Shown here in pieces: positions 41,858-51,375 of a DNA stretch of 64,000 nucleotides. How positions within the stretch are numbered: position 1 is the first letter of the stretch; the number at the start of each line of letters is the position of its first letter. Origin of the DNA: an uncultured Duncaniella sp. (lineage in GTDB: Bacteria > Bacteroidota > Bacteroidia > Bacteroidales > Muribaculaceae); NCBI GenBank assembly GCA_910578615.1, contig CAJTRI010000003.1:1-64000 (forward strand), read 5' to 3'. The notes beneath the pieces were generated by a model. That model did no database searches. It had not been told where the DNA came from and worked only from the letters and a program-made list of their open reading frames with translations. Both the position numbers and the translations under genes were made by a program.

Positions 41858-43369
41858 TCAGACAAGGGCGTTGCCTGTCATCTCGGCGGGCTGGGGAAGA
41901 CCCATGATTTTGAGGATGGTCGGGGCAACGTCGGCCAGACGTCCGTCAGCCACGTGCGCATCCTTGTTCCCGGATACATACACGCAGGGAACGGGGTTGA
42001 GGGAGTGTGCGGTGTTGGGTGTGCCGTCGGCATTGATGGCGTTGTCGGCGTTTCCGTGGTCGGCGATGATGATCACCTCGTATCCGGCTTTCTTGGCGGC
42101 TTCCACCGTGTCTTTCACGCATTCGTCAACGGCCTTGACAGCCTTGCAGATGGCCTCGTATACGCCGGTGTGTCCCACCATGTCGCCGTTGGCATAGTTC
42201 ACAACGATGAAGTCATATTTCTCCTCGCCGATGGCCTTGACAAGCTCGTCCTTGACCTCATATGCGCTCATCTCGGGTTTGAGGTCATATGTGGCCACCT
42301 TGGGTGAGGCCACGAGTATGCGCTCCTCGCCTTCGTAGGGTGCTTCGCGGCCACCGTTGAAGAAGAATGTCACGTGGGCATATTTCTCAGTCTCGGCTAT
42401 GTGGAGCTGTTTCTTGTCGAGGGATGACAGATACTCGCCGAGAGTGTTTTCCACATTTTCCTTGGGGAAGAGGATGTGGACGCCTGTGAACGATGCGTCA
42501 TAGGGGGTCATGCAGTAATATTGCAGACCGGGGACAACCTTCATGTCGGCCTCGGGTATGTCGTGCTGGGTCAGGGCCACGGTAAGTTCCTTGGCGCGGT
42601 CGTTGCGGTAGTTGAAGAAGATCACGGAGTCGCCTTCCTTGATGGTTCCGTCAACGGAGGAGTTGTGGATGGGCTTTATGAACTCGTCGGTGACGTCGTT
42701 GTCATAGCTTTCCTGCACGGCCTTGGCCATGTCGGCGGCCTGTTCTCCCTCCCCTTTCACGAGAAGGTCATATGCCACCTTGACGCGTTCCCAGCGCTTG
42801 TCTCTGTCCATGGCATAATAACGGCCTATGACGGAGGCTATCTTTCCGGCGCTTTTGTCGCAATGGGCTTGGAGCTGTTCTATAAATCCCTTTCCGCTGC
42901 GAGGGTCTGTGTCACGGCCGTCCATGAAGCAGTGGATGTAGACTTTGTCAAGTCCGTATTCCTTGGCTATGTCGCATAGGGCATAGAGATGGTCGAGTGA
43001 GGAATGCACGCCGCCGTCGCTGGTGAGGCCCATGAAGTGTATGGCCTTTCCGTTGTCACGCGCATAGGAGAAGGCGTTGATGATTTCTGGGTTTTTGAGG
43101 ATAGAGCCGTCGGCACATGCCTTGTTGATCTTGACAAGATCCTGATAGACCACGCGTCCGGCTCCTATGTTGAGGTGGCCGACCTCGGAGTTGCCCATCT
43201 GGCCGTCAGGCAGACCCACGTTCTCTCCCGAAGCTTGAAGCCTGCTGTGGGGATAGGTCTCCATCAGATAGTCCCAGTAGGGGGTGGGGGTGCTTGATAT
43301 GGCGTCGCTCTTAGTGTTGTTGCCAAGGCCCCATCCGTCAAGTATCATTAACAATGCTTTCTTTGCCAT
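41858..43369 (-). CDS. gpmI: 2,3-bisphosphoglycerate-independent phosphoglycerate mutase
   Basis: Manganese-dependent glycolytic enzyme, 503 aa. The N-terminus AKKALLMILDGWGLGN gives the first metal Asp; the phosphoryl-accepting Ser lies in GQMGNSEVGHLNIGAGR near residue 62; further metal ligands occur in IADHGNADN near 440 and ANGDMVGHTG near 395. The ATG at 43369 gives the canonical start; the frame to 43513 is discarded. Single-gene unit with its own terminator. Confidence 0.96.
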   Translation of the reverse strand: MAKKALLMILDGWGLGNNTKSDAISSTPTPYWDYLMETYPHSRLQASGENVGLPDGQMGNSEVGHLNIGAGRVVYQDLVKINKACADGSILKNPEIINAFSYARDNGKAIHFMGLTSDGGVHSSLDHLYALCDIAKEYGLDKVYIHCFMDGRDTDPRSGKGFIEQLQAHCDKSAGKIASVIGRYYAMDRDKRWERVKVAYDLLVKGEGEQAADMAKAVQESYDNDVTDEFIKPIHNSSVDGTIKEGDSVIFFNYRNDRAKELTVALTQHDIPEADMKVVPGLQYYCMTPYDASFTGVHILFPKENVENTLGEYLSSLDKKQLHIAETEKYAHVTFFFNGGREAPYEGEERILVASPKVATYDLKPEMSAYEVKDELVKAIGEEKYDFIVVNYANGDMVGHTGVYEAICKAVKAVDECVKDTVEAAKKAGYEVIIIADHGNADNAINADGTPNTAHSLNPVPCVYVSGNKDAHVADGRLADVAPTILKIMGLPQPAEMTGNALV

Positions 43370-43500
43370 GATTTTAAGAATTTGTACGTAGTTAGAAATT
43401 TTGCGCAAATTTAGTGAAAAACGGCGAGATTCCGAGCCGGGATGGTGAAGAAAAATGAAAGGTTGCGGGGTGTATGGCGGTTCTCTTCTTTGCCGCAGTC

Positions 43501-43531
43501 TTGTTTTTTCCAATAAATACTGTTATTTTTG
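43501..43531 (+). promoter_or_regulatory. Promoter of the kinase-like gene
   Basis: TTG at 43501-43503, 20-nt spacer, TATTTTTG at 43524-43531. Predicts a leader of about 120 nt before ATG 43660. Confidence 0.6.
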
Positions 43532-43659
43532 CGACTAAAAGTAACGAAAAACATAGTTTACCACGTTGTTCACCCATGAAAAAACATTTGAGAACTTTTG
43601 CTTCCTCTGCTGTGTTGAATGTTTATAAAAACCTCCTCACGGATTTTAATACGATTATT

Positions 43660-45117
43660 ATGAGACGACTTCTTAGTATTGTCATTCTGCTTGCGGCAGG
43701 TGTCATATCGGTTATGGCCGGTGCCCAGGCCGATTATGCCAAGTATCTGAAAGCCTACAACTCTCAGATGGCGGCAAGGCAGTATCTGCCGGCATCACGT
43801 TCGATGGCCAAGGCTGCCGTGGCATGTGCGGATGCGACAAACTACGAGGGTGCCTTCAAGCTTATTGCTGGGTTTGACAAGTCTCTCGCTGAGCGCAAGA
43901 TTACACCTGACTCCATGCCGGCACCATATTTCTACTCGGCCAAGGCCCGTTATGATGTCTATCAGCGGTTCTCCAACCATGCTTCGGCCCAGGTGTGGCT
44001 GAAAAGAATGGCTAACCATGCCAAGAAGGCCGGAAATGATGAGATTGCCACCGAGATGCTCCTGTCAGAGGCCCAATACTATTATTCAACCGACAATAAC
44101 GAGATGGCCGACCGATGCATGGCGCGGGTCATAAGGAAGTTTGACGCGGCCAAGGATTACAAGGATGCGGATAAGGCTTACCGTGAGCTGATAGGGCGTG
44201 CCGTTGACGCCGACGATGCCCGGCTTGTGGAACGCACATATGAGAGCTATATGCATTGGAGAGACTCCATAGAGGCAGCGAATGCCGATACCGAGTTGCT
44301 GAAAGTGAAGAAAGCCATGGCCGACACCGTGGCTGAGATGAAGAGGATGGATCATACCATCACGGCCCGTACTGGCACGATGGTGACCTTTATATCCCTT
44401 TTTATAATATCGCTGGCAGCCCTCGCCCTCGGTGCGTTGTTCTATTGGCGCGTGGTGGTCAAGAGTCGCCGCATGAAACGCCGCGCCATGGAGGCCGATG
44501 AGCGTAATGCCGCCAAGAGCGCGATGTTGCAGAATATGGCCACCTCCCTTAAACCCACTATCGACCGTCTTGACCAAAGCAATCCCGCCGTGCAGACTCT
44601 GAGGGGGTATGTGGAAAATGTAGGCATACTTTCCGAACTCGATTCTTCCGCTCCTAAGGATCCGTCGGCTATGGAGAACGTCAATCTCGAACCTTTCTGC
44701 AACGAGCTTGCCGCAGAGGTGCGCCCGCTGCTAAAAAGCGGTGCCAAACTGGTGCTTGACGGGACACGCGGCTGGGCAAGGATAGATGCTGGGGAGGTGA
44801 GGAACATTCTCGCATATCTTCTCGACAATGCCGTGAAGTTCACTCCCGAAGGGGGCAAGGTGGTACTTGCCTACCGCAAGCGCGGGGCCAACAGCCATCA
44901 GTTCATAGTCTCGGACAGTGGCCCGGGCATACCCGAAGAGGAGCGCGAGGATCTTTTCAAGGCTTTCAACTCCTCTCATGATATATCGGACGGTGACGGC
45001 CTCGGTCTGCCTATATGCGCCCTTCGTGCCGACAAGATGGGCGGTTCGCTGACGCTTGATTCCACCGTGACCAAGGGGACTTCCTTCATACTTACTATTC
45101 ATACACAATCCCACTAA
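43660..45117 (+). CDS. Membrane sensor kinase-like protein lacking the phospho-accepting His
   Basis: 485 aa. Signal peptide (1-21), a periplasmic helical (TPR-like) sensor region to about 225, one membrane helix near 245-268, then a cytoplasmic kinase core. The ATP-binding part looks intact: N box NILAYLLDNAVKF, G1 DSGPGIP and G2 GDGLGLPI. The H box, however, reads NMATSLKPTI where histidine kinases have NMSHEIRTPL, so the His is Thr295 (codon 44542-44544). No response regulator is adjacent. It stands upstream of a small membrane protein and the efflux operon, with a terminator in between. ATG 43660 is chosen for the signal peptide; upstream ATG 43576 is less likely. Confidence 0.8.
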   Translation: MRRLLSIVILLAAGVISVMAGAQADYAKYLKAYNSQMAARQYLPASRSMAKAAVACADATNYEGAFKLIAGFDKSLAERKITPDSMPAPYFYSAKARYDVYQRFSNHASAQVWLKRMANHAKKAGNDEIATEMLLSEAQYYYSTDNNEMADRCMARVIRKFDAAKDYKDADKAYRELIGRAVDADDARLVERTYESYMHWRDSIEAANADTELLKVKKAMADTVAEMKRMDHTITARTGTMVTFISLFIISLAALALGALFYWRVVVKSRRMKRRAMEADERNAAKSAMLQNMATSLKPTIDRLDQSNPAVQTLRGYVENVGILSELDSSAPKDPSAMENVNLEPFCNELAAEVRPLLKSGAKLVLDGTRGWARIDAGEVRNILAYLLDNAVKFTPEGGKVVLAYRKRGANSHQFIVSDSGPGIPEEEREDLFKAFNSSHDISDGDGLGLPICALRADKMGGSLTLDSTVTKGTSFILTIHTQSH

Positions 45118-45134
45118 CAGAAACACACATCATC

Positions 45135-45272
45135 ATGAGCGAAAAAGAAAAATCCAGAGTCTCTCCGTGGCTCATTGTCGGGGTGGTAGTCCTGATACTG
45201 CTACTCATCCTCTGGCTGACAATAGCCGATGTATTCGGAGATACCGACGTGGCTGCATTTATAAATCCGTAA
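45135..45272 (+). CDS. 45-residue single-helix membrane protein
   Basis: Small frame starting 17 nt after the kinase-like gene: charged N-terminus MSEKEKSRVSPW, a hydrophobic helix (about residues 13-31, rich in Val, Leu, Ile), and an acidic tail ending AAFINP. The size, spacing and topology look like a real small protein co-expressed with the sensor, which could bind it in the membrane. No family is recognised. A strong terminator follows at 45317. Confidence 0.6.
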   Translation: MSEKEKSRVSPWLIVGVVVLILLLILWLTIADVFGDTDVAAFINP

Positions 45273-45316
45273 AACAGCGATTCCGGGTAGTCCCGGACGT
45301 ATATCCCGGTAAAACC

Positions 45317-45359
45317 ACTCGGGAGAGGTTGTCTTGACACAACCTCTCCCGAGTTTTTA
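45317..45359 (+). terminator. Terminator after kinase-like and small membrane genes
   Basis: Perfect 16-bp stem (45317-45332 with 45339-45354), 6-nt loop, followed by TTTTTAT. Confidence 0.9.
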
Positions 45360-45402
45360 TCTGCCGTAAGCATGTATAGGAGGCGTAGTGTACGGTTTTG
45401 AA

Positions 45403-45434
45403 GTACGGAAACGGACAAGTGTCCGTTTCCGTAC
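45403..45434. promoter_or_regulatory. 32-bp palindrome upstream of the efflux operon
   Basis: Arms GTACGGAAACGGACA (45403-45417) and TGTCCGTTTCCGTAC (45420-45434) are perfectly complementary around AG. Extra half-sites (GTGTACGG near 45388) lie just before it. No T tract follows, so it looks like an operator or leader hairpin rather than a terminator. It lies 108 nt before the adaptor gene; I find no clear TAnnTTTG promoter in the gap. Confidence 0.55.
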
Positions 45435-45541
45435 AGTAGTATATGGAAGTAATGTGCTGGTTAACAGTGGTGTGTATTTCTGGCACGGTTGTTGTGGGGT
45501 ATTGTGGCATATATCTGAAAAATAAAGTCAACATAAAATCC

Positions 45542-46792
45542 ATGGATAGAGAGATACCTCAGGCGGAGATAAACCGCCGACGCGTCAGAAAGATTGTCAA
45601 GGCATCAGCCATAGCCTTAACGGCATGTATTGCTTTTGTGTCACTCGTCATTATGATGAGGAATGGTGTGAAGGAGGGCGACCTCGTATATTCGGAGGTG
45701 GAGACCGGCTCGATAGAGACATCTGTCAGTGCCTCAGGCAAGGTCATGCCGGCATTTGAAGAGATTGTCAATTCGCCTATCACCACCCGCATTGTCGAGG
45801 TATATTGCAAGGGGGGAGACTCGGTAGGGGAGGGTACCCCGCTTCTGCGTCTTGACCTCCAAAGCGCCAAGACCGAACTTGACAAACTTAATGACGAGCT
45901 TCAAATGAAGCTTCTTGCCCTTGACAAGACACGGCTGAATATAGCCACTGAGCTGAACCATCTCGACATGCAGGTAAAGGTCAAGGAGATGGCCGTAAAC
46001 CGTTTGGAGGCGGAGGTAGCCAACGAGAGACGCCTTGATTCTCTCGGCTCGGGAACCGGCGATCGGGTACGCGAGGCGGAACTGGCGTTCAACACCGGGA
46101 TGCTGGAACTTCAACAGCTTCGTGACATGCTTGTCAACGAACGTCGTGTAAAGGAAGCCGAGATGGAGACGGCGCGACTCGAACTGAGCATCTTTCGCAA
46201 GAACCTTGCCGAACAGCAGCGTATGCTTGAAGACGCGCAGATACGCGCCCCGCGCGCAGCCGTTCTTACCTATATAAACAACGAGATCGGCGCCAGAGTA
46301 AACCAAGGGGAGCGTGTGGCGGTTGTCAGCGACCTCAGCCATTTTCGCGTGGATGCGGATATTGCCGACAGTTATGGCGACAGGGTGAGACCCGGGGGAC
46401 CGGTAAATATCCGCATAGGGCGCGAGATGCTGTCCGGAAAGGTGGGAAATGTAACCCCGCTTAGCCGTAACGGGGTAATATCATTCACGGTCATTCTGGA
46501 TGATGATGACCACAAGAGGCTACGCTCGGGATTGAAGACCGATGTATTCGTGATGTGTGACATAAAGGAGGATATCCTGCGAATAAGGAACGGTAGTTAC
46601 TACAAAGGGCCTAATACCTATGAGCTTTTCGTGAAGGACGGTGATGATGCCCTTGTGCGCCGCAGGGTTAGGCTCGGAGATTCCAACTATGAGTGGGTGG
46701 AGGTAATCGACGGGCTTGAAGCGGGAGACCGCGTGGTTATCTCGGACATGAACGATTACAGAAATTCAAAAAGGCTGAAACTAAAAAAATAA
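45542..46792 (+). CDS. HlyD/MacA-type periplasmic adaptor
   Basis: 416-aa membrane fusion protein linking the inner-membrane ABC part to TolC. An N-terminal membrane helix (about residues 22-42) is followed by a barrel-sandwich (lipoyl-type) domain, a long coiled-coil hairpin (about 110-220, rich in L, E, K, R) and a beta-barrel with RPGGPVNIRIGREMLSGKVG. ATG 45542 is chosen; the frame extends to 45443 without signal-like character. First gene of a seven-gene operon running to the TolC gene. Confidence 0.88.
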   Translation: MDREIPQAEINRRRVRKIVKASAIALTACIAFVSLVIMMRNGVKEGDLVYSEVETGSIETSVSASGKVMPAFEEIVNSPITTRIVEVYCKGGDSVGEGTPLLRLDLQSAKTELDKLNDELQMKLLALDKTRLNIATELNHLDMQVKVKEMAVNRLEAEVANERRLDSLGSGTGDRVREAELAFNTGMLELQQLRDMLVNERRVKEAEMETARLELSIFRKNLAEQQRMLEDAQIRAPRAAVLTYINNEIGARVNQGERVAVVSDLSHFRVDADIADSYGDRVRPGGPVNIRIGREMLSGKVGNVTPLSRNGVISFTVILDDDDHKRLRSGLKTDVFVMCDIKEDILRIRNGSYYKGPNTYELFVKDGDDALVRRRVRLGDSNYEWVEVIDGLEAGDRVVISDMNDYRNSKRLKLKK

Positions 46793-46814
46793 AATCAATA
46801 AAACCTGAATCATT

Positions 46815-47492
46815 ATGGCAATTATCGAACTCAACGGGGTTAACAAGGTCTATCGTACTGACGATATCGAGACCCAGGCACTTGAAAATGTAAACATCGT
46901 TGTTGACAAGGGGGAATTTGTCTCCGTTATGGGGCCGTCTGGCTGTGGCAAGTCCACCTTGCTCAACATCATAGGCTTGCTCGACACCCCCACGTCAGGA
47001 ACTGTGGAGATAGCCGGTACCGAGATAGGGAAAAAGATGGGTGATTCCGAGCTGGCCGCCTTCCGCAACCGCAATCTCGGATTCGTCTTCCAGAGCTTCC
47101 ACCTCATCCCGTCGTTGAATGTTTCTGACAATGTGGAGCTGCCTTTGGTATACCGTCCGGGTATTTCCGACAAAGAGCGCCGGGAGAGAGTACGCGAGGT
47201 GCTCGAACGTGTGGGGCTTACCCATCGTGCCCGCCACATGCCGTCACAGCTTTCCGGCGGCCAGTGCCAGCGTGTGGCCATAGCCCGCGCCATAGTAGGC
47301 GCTCCCGAGATAATACTTGCCGACGAGCCGACAGGCAACCTTGACTCCAGAATGGGTGCCGAGGTGATGGATCTGCTCCACGAGCTTAACAAGCGTGACG
47401 GGCGCACCATCGTCATGGTCACCCACAACGAGGAACAGGCCCGGCTTACCGACCGAATAATGCATTTCTTCGACGGACGCCAGATTGGTTGA
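46815..47492 (+). CDS. MacB/LolD-type ABC ATPase
   Basis: 225-aa cytoplasmic ATPase powering the FtsX-type permeases downstream. Walker A GPSGCGKST near residue 40, signature LSGGQCQRVAIARA near 142 and Walker B IILADEPTGNLDS near 162, followed by the switch His in VTHNEEQA. It is the only ATPase for four permease genes here, so alternative permease pairs must share it. The next gene follows within 5 nt. Confidence 0.93.
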   Translation: MAIIELNGVNKVYRTDDIETQALENVNIVVDKGEFVSVMGPSGCGKSTLLNIIGLLDTPTSGTVEIAGTEIGKKMGDSELAAFRNRNLGFVFQSFHLIPSLNVSDNVELPLVYRPGISDKERRERVREVLERVGLTHRARHMPSQLSGGQCQRVAIARAIVGAPEIILADEPTGNLDSRMGAEVMDLLHELNKRDGRTIVMVTHNEEQARLTDRIMHFFDGRQIG

Positions 47493-47496
47493 TGAT

Positions 47497-48780
47497 ATGA
47501 AGATGTTCAGACAAATAATATATGACTTCCGCAGCCAGCCGGTGATAGGGGTATTGTCCGTAATAGGGACGGCCCTTGCCATACTCCTGGTGATGGTGGC
47601 AACGATTGTCTACGAGGTGGACTATGCCCCTATCGCCCCGGAGAGCAACCGTGACCGTCTGTTGTATGATTGCGGGATGTATATGAGGACAGAAAGGGGA
47701 AGTGGATGCAGCTCTCTCAGCCTTCATGCTATCGACAGGCTTTACCGTCCTCTCGTGACAGCCGAACGAGTGTCAGCCATATCCCGTTTTTTTGAGCCGG
47801 TGGATGTGTCCGTCGGCAATGATGCACCTTTCATAGTGGATTCCCGTAAGGCTGACGCAGAGGTATGGCATATATTTGACCATGAATTCGTGAGCGGCAC
47901 CCCGTTTACAGACGAGGATGTAAAGGCCGGACGCAATGTGGCGGTGATTGACGAGTCAACCGCACGAAGGTTATTCAAGACATATGATGCCGCAGGCCGG
48001 GCGTTCATGATTACGAACCGGCCCTACACTGTCAAGGGTGTCATACGGGATGTCTCCCCTCTGATGAAGTGGAGCTATGCCCAGTTGTGGCTTCCTGCCG
48101 AATCCGATTATCCGACTATGGTTGATTTTCAGCATAACGAGCTTTTCGGCGATTACGGGGTGGTGCTTATGGCTTCCTCTCCTGATGATGTCCCTGCCAT
48201 GAGGGAGGAGGCTCTCAGACTCAACAACGCGCTCAACCGAGAACTCGCGGCGTCGGGCTGTAATCGTATTGACTGCGGCGCTCCTTACGGCCAGCTTGAA
48301 CTGTCCCTCGTGCACGGTTCTAACAATCCTCCGGCAACGGATCAATATTATCTTATGAAATATATCCTTTTCGTGATATTCCTCATAGTCCCTGCCATAA
48401 ATCTCTCCGGCATGACCCAGAGCCGGCTGCGGAGTCGTAGACATGAGATAGGCGTGCGCCGGGCGTTCGGAGCCACACGTCTCGGGTTATTGCTTTCGCT
48501 TCTCAGAGAGAATCTGCTGGTTACACTTCTGGGTGGCATGATAGGTCTGGTGCTGTCAATTGTCTTTGTTTCCCTCCTTGCCGACCTCCTTTTCGAAGTT
48601 GACACATGGCAGGGTGTATCCTCCCCGCTCGTGGTCACATGGGGGATGCTGTTCAGATGGGCCACGTTCGGATGGGCGCTCCTATTCTGTTTTGTGCTAA
48701 ATCTGCTTAGTGCCGGCATACCTGCCTGGCGGGCTTCCCGGATCAATCCGGTCGAGGCCATAAACCAAATCAACGACTGA
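47497..48780 (+). CDS. FtsX-type ABC permease, A-type copy 1
   Basis: 427-aa MacB-like permease without ATPase domain: one N-terminal helix (about 15-40), a periplasmic domain, and three C-terminal helices (about 285-415). Marker phrases are APESNRDRLLYD near residue 50, the FtsX segment EIGVRRAFGATRLGLL near 320 and a SAGIPAWRASRINPVEAI ending. It is clearly the paralogue of the gene at 50076 (APESNRDRMLHY, EIAVRRAFGATRRTV, SAGIPAMQMSRIG). Start at 47497 (MKMFRQ) follows the ATPase stop by 4 nt; 47485 is a less likely alternative. Confidence 0.88.
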   Translation: MKMFRQIIYDFRSQPVIGVLSVIGTALAILLVMVATIVYEVDYAPIAPESNRDRLLYDCGMYMRTERGSGCSSLSLHAIDRLYRPLVTAERVSAISRFFEPVDVSVGNDAPFIVDSRKADAEVWHIFDHEFVSGTPFTDEDVKAGRNVAVIDESTARRLFKTYDAAGRAFMITNRPYTVKGVIRDVSPLMKWSYAQLWLPAESDYPTMVDFQHNELFGDYGVVLMASSPDDVPAMREEALRLNNALNRELAASGCNRIDCGAPYGQLELSLVHGSNNPPATDQYYLMKYILFVIFLIVPAINLSGMTQSRLRSRRHEIGVRRAFGATRLGLLLSLLRENLLVTLLGGMIGLVLSIVFVSLLADLLFEVDTWQGVSSPLVVTWGMLFRWATFGWALLFCFVLNLLSAGIPAWRASRINPVEAINQIND

Positions 48781-48785
48781 CGGTT

Positions 48786-50054
48786 ATGAAACGTAAATTA
48801 TTGAAACAGACCATTTCCCAGTGGCGCTCCAACTCATGGCTTATTGTTGAACTTGTGATAATAATGGTCGTCACATGGTTTCTTGTCGATCTGTTGTGCC
48901 AGGTCTATGTCCCCATGGCCGAGCCAAAGGGGTTTGATACAGATCATTGCTACAAACTGTACCTCCGTACCACCGATGAGGTTCCTGAGGATAGCACGAT
49001 CTCACTCTCTGATGTGAAAAACGAGCTGATATCACGTCTGCGTCATTATCCCGGAGTGGAAGGGGTGGCGATATCGTTGCAGGGGGTAGAACCTTATACC
49101 GGGAATATGGTGGCTGGTGATGTCAGGGATGTGACCACTGCCGACACTCTGACTTTCGGACGTATCCGCATAGGATATACCAACGCCGATTTTCTGAGGG
49201 TGTTTAGGATTAAAGGCGCGGGCGGACAATGTCCCGACTCTCTTGTACATCCGTTTGTCCATGGTGGCGGTCTGCTTTTATCGTCAAATGTTTTCGAGTT
49301 TGTTGACAGCGGTTGTCCCGTACCGTCATATGAGTCTGTGGCAGGCCATAGATTTAATGTCGATGGCTATGACTTACGGCTTGCCGCCGTAATAGAAAAC
49401 GTAAAGCGTGATGAGTTCACACCTTCTGCCAGATACGGCATTGCGCTGATATTCTTTCCTGAGACTGCTGATAATATGAAGCTTGTAGACATGTGGACGG
49501 ATGTGACCATAAGAGTGCGCCCGGAAGCGGAAAACGGCTTTATGGAGAGATTCAGGAAGGATATGGGCGTCCATTTTCGTCTGCCGGGTATCTATGTCTA
49601 CAATATCGTCCCCTTTGACAAGGTTCGTAAGACCGATATGGAGTCTGGTTTCAAGACGGTCGGCAAGATGTATATCGTCATAGGCTTCCTGCTTGTCAAT
49701 GTATTTCTCGGGCTGTTCGGGACGTTCTGGTACCGCACGCGTCGCAGGTCATCGGAGCTTGCCGTGCGTATGAGCTTCGGCGCCTCTCGTATTTCTTTGT
49801 TCCGCAGGCTTATGGGCGAGGGGATCATACTGCTGGTCTTTGCATCCTTAATCTCGGTTCCCCTGTTATGGCTGCTTCTCTATATGGAGGTAAGGCCCAA
49901 TGTCTACGGTTTTATGGATATAGAGGCCGTCTGGATTGTGCGAGACTCTGTGATAACATTCTTTGTACTGCTCATGATAATCTGTCTCGGAATATCCTTT
50001 CCGGCGTGGGTGGCTATGAAGGTTGATCCGGCCACGGCGTTGCATGATGAATAA
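48786..50054 (+). CDS. FtsX-type ABC permease, B-type copy 1
   Basis: 422-aa permease. N-terminus MKRKLLKQTISQWRSNSW, then GFDTDHCYKLYL near residue 50; the C-terminal FtsX segment has SSELAVRMSFGASRISLFRR near 320. It is the paralogue of the gene at 51376, which opens MKRKLFKQVCSEWRTNIW and has GFDTEHCYRLSF. It starts 5 nt after the A1 gene, so A1 and B1 form the first of two A-B pairs. Confidence 0.87.
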   Translation: MKRKLLKQTISQWRSNSWLIVELVIIMVVTWFLVDLLCQVYVPMAEPKGFDTDHCYKLYLRTTDEVPEDSTISLSDVKNELISRLRHYPGVEGVAISLQGVEPYTGNMVAGDVRDVTTADTLTFGRIRIGYTNADFLRVFRIKGAGGQCPDSLVHPFVHGGGLLLSSNVFEFVDSGCPVPSYESVAGHRFNVDGYDLRLAAVIENVKRDEFTPSARYGIALIFFPETADNMKLVDMWTDVTIRVRPEAENGFMERFRKDMGVHFRLPGIYVYNIVPFDKVRKTDMESGFKTVGKMYIVIGFLLVNVFLGLFGTFWYRTRRRSSELAVRMSFGASRISLFRRLMGEGIILLVFASLISVPLLWLLLYMEVRPNVYGFMDIEAVWIVRDSVITFFVLLMIICLGISFPAWVAMKVDPATALHDE

Positions 50055-50075
50055 AAAATACAAAAACACGATGAT

Positions 50076-51362
50076 ATGATAAAAGAAACCTTATATAATC
50101 TCAGGCGTCACCCCATTGTCACGGGTGTCACCATAATAGGCACGGCCCTGAGCATATTTCTCATAATGGTATTCGTGATGATGCAACAGGTGAAGGTGGC
50201 TCCTTTCGCTCCTGAAAGCAACCGTGACCGTATGCTTCATTACAGATACATCTCCTTTTCAAACAAGAATTGGGATGGAACAAGCTCCAACAACGGTTCC
50301 ATGTCATGGGATGTCGTCAAGAATCTTTTTTATACTTTTGACGGGGCTGAGGCTGTGACAGGCTATTCTTCGGGCTGTGATGTGAAGTCGGTCGGAATCA
50401 AAGGTGAGAAACCCTTTGCTGTGGATGTGCGGGAGACTGATGCCGCGTATTTCGATGTTTTTGATTTCGGTTTTGTCTCCGGCAGACCGTTCTCTCGTGA
50501 GGAATTCGAGGCCGGCATGGCTGTCGCTGTCATAGACTCGAATGTGGCACGCTCGCTCTTTGGCAGTGATGACGTCGAGGGACGTTATTTCTCTCTCAAC
50601 GGCGGAGATTATCGTGTGAGCGGTGTGGTAAAGCCGGTAAGCCCTCTGGCTTCGAATGCTTACGGGCAGATATGGATTAACACATTGTCCACAGACACGC
50701 CCGTCAACAGCGTCTGGGCAATCATAGGAGGTGCTTACTCGGTAACAATGCTTGTTCCTGAGGGTGAGGAGATAAACGATGTCCATGCGGACTTTGACAG
50801 GCATTTCGAAGCCTATAACAAAAGTATCGAGAAGTCCGGGTGGTTTATAATTTCACATAACCGTCCTTATACACAGGAAAAGAATGTGGTGGGAGAGTGG
50901 GCCAACTTTGAACCCGATGTTGATGCCTACCATCGCAGTAATATGATTGTCTATGCCATACTTCTTCTTGTTCCGGCTATCAATCTTTCGAGTATGACCC
51001 ATAGCCGTCTTCGCCAGAGAGTGGGCGAGATTGCCGTGAGGCGTGCTTTCGGCGCAACCCGCAGGACGGTTTTTATGGATATTATAAACGAGAATCTGTG
51101 TGTCACGCTAATAGGCGGCGTGATAGGTCTTGCTCTTAGCGTGGTAGCCGCATTATGCTTCGAGAATCTGTTTTTTGCCGTTTCGTTTGCCGGGCCGTTG
51201 AACGGTATCAGGCTGAGTCCATCCATGCTATTGCAGTGGTCTACATTTGCCTGGGCGCTTCTATTCTGTTTCGTGCTCAATATACTGAGCGCCGGTATTC
51301 CGGCCATGCAGATGTCGCGTATCGGTCTTGTCAATTCCCTGCGCGGCGGGGCTAACAAATAA
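50076..51362 (+). CDS. FtsX-type ABC permease, A-type copy 2
   Basis: 428-aa paralogue of the A-type permease at 47497, with the same topology and shared phrases (APESNRDRMLHY near residue 47, EIAVRRAFGATRRTV near 320, VLNILSAGIPAMQMSRIG near the end). Identity by eye is moderate in the periplasmic domain and high in the membrane part, so the duplication is not recent. 21 nt separate it from B1. Confidence 0.88.
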   Translation: MIKETLYNLRRHPIVTGVTIIGTALSIFLIMVFVMMQQVKVAPFAPESNRDRMLHYRYISFSNKNWDGTSSNNGSMSWDVVKNLFYTFDGAEAVTGYSSGCDVKSVGIKGEKPFAVDVRETDAAYFDVFDFGFVSGRPFSREEFEAGMAVAVIDSNVARSLFGSDDVEGRYFSLNGGDYRVSGVVKPVSPLASNAYGQIWINTLSTDTPVNSVWAIIGGAYSVTMLVPEGEEINDVHADFDRHFEAYNKSIEKSGWFIISHNRPYTQEKNVVGEWANFEPDVDAYHRSNMIVYAILLLVPAINLSSMTHSRLRQRVGEIAVRRAFGATRRTVFMDIINENLCVTLIGGVIGLALSVVAALCFENLFFAVSFAGPLNGIRLSPSMLLQWSTFAWALLFCFVLNILSAGIPAMQMSRIGLVNSLRGGANK

Positions 51363-51375
51363 AATCAAACCTGTC

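Noticed and set aside
45443..45541. N-terminal extension of the adaptor protein
   Set aside because: The extra residues do not form a proper signal peptide, and ATG 45542 gives a normal cytoplasmic N-terminus before the membrane helix.
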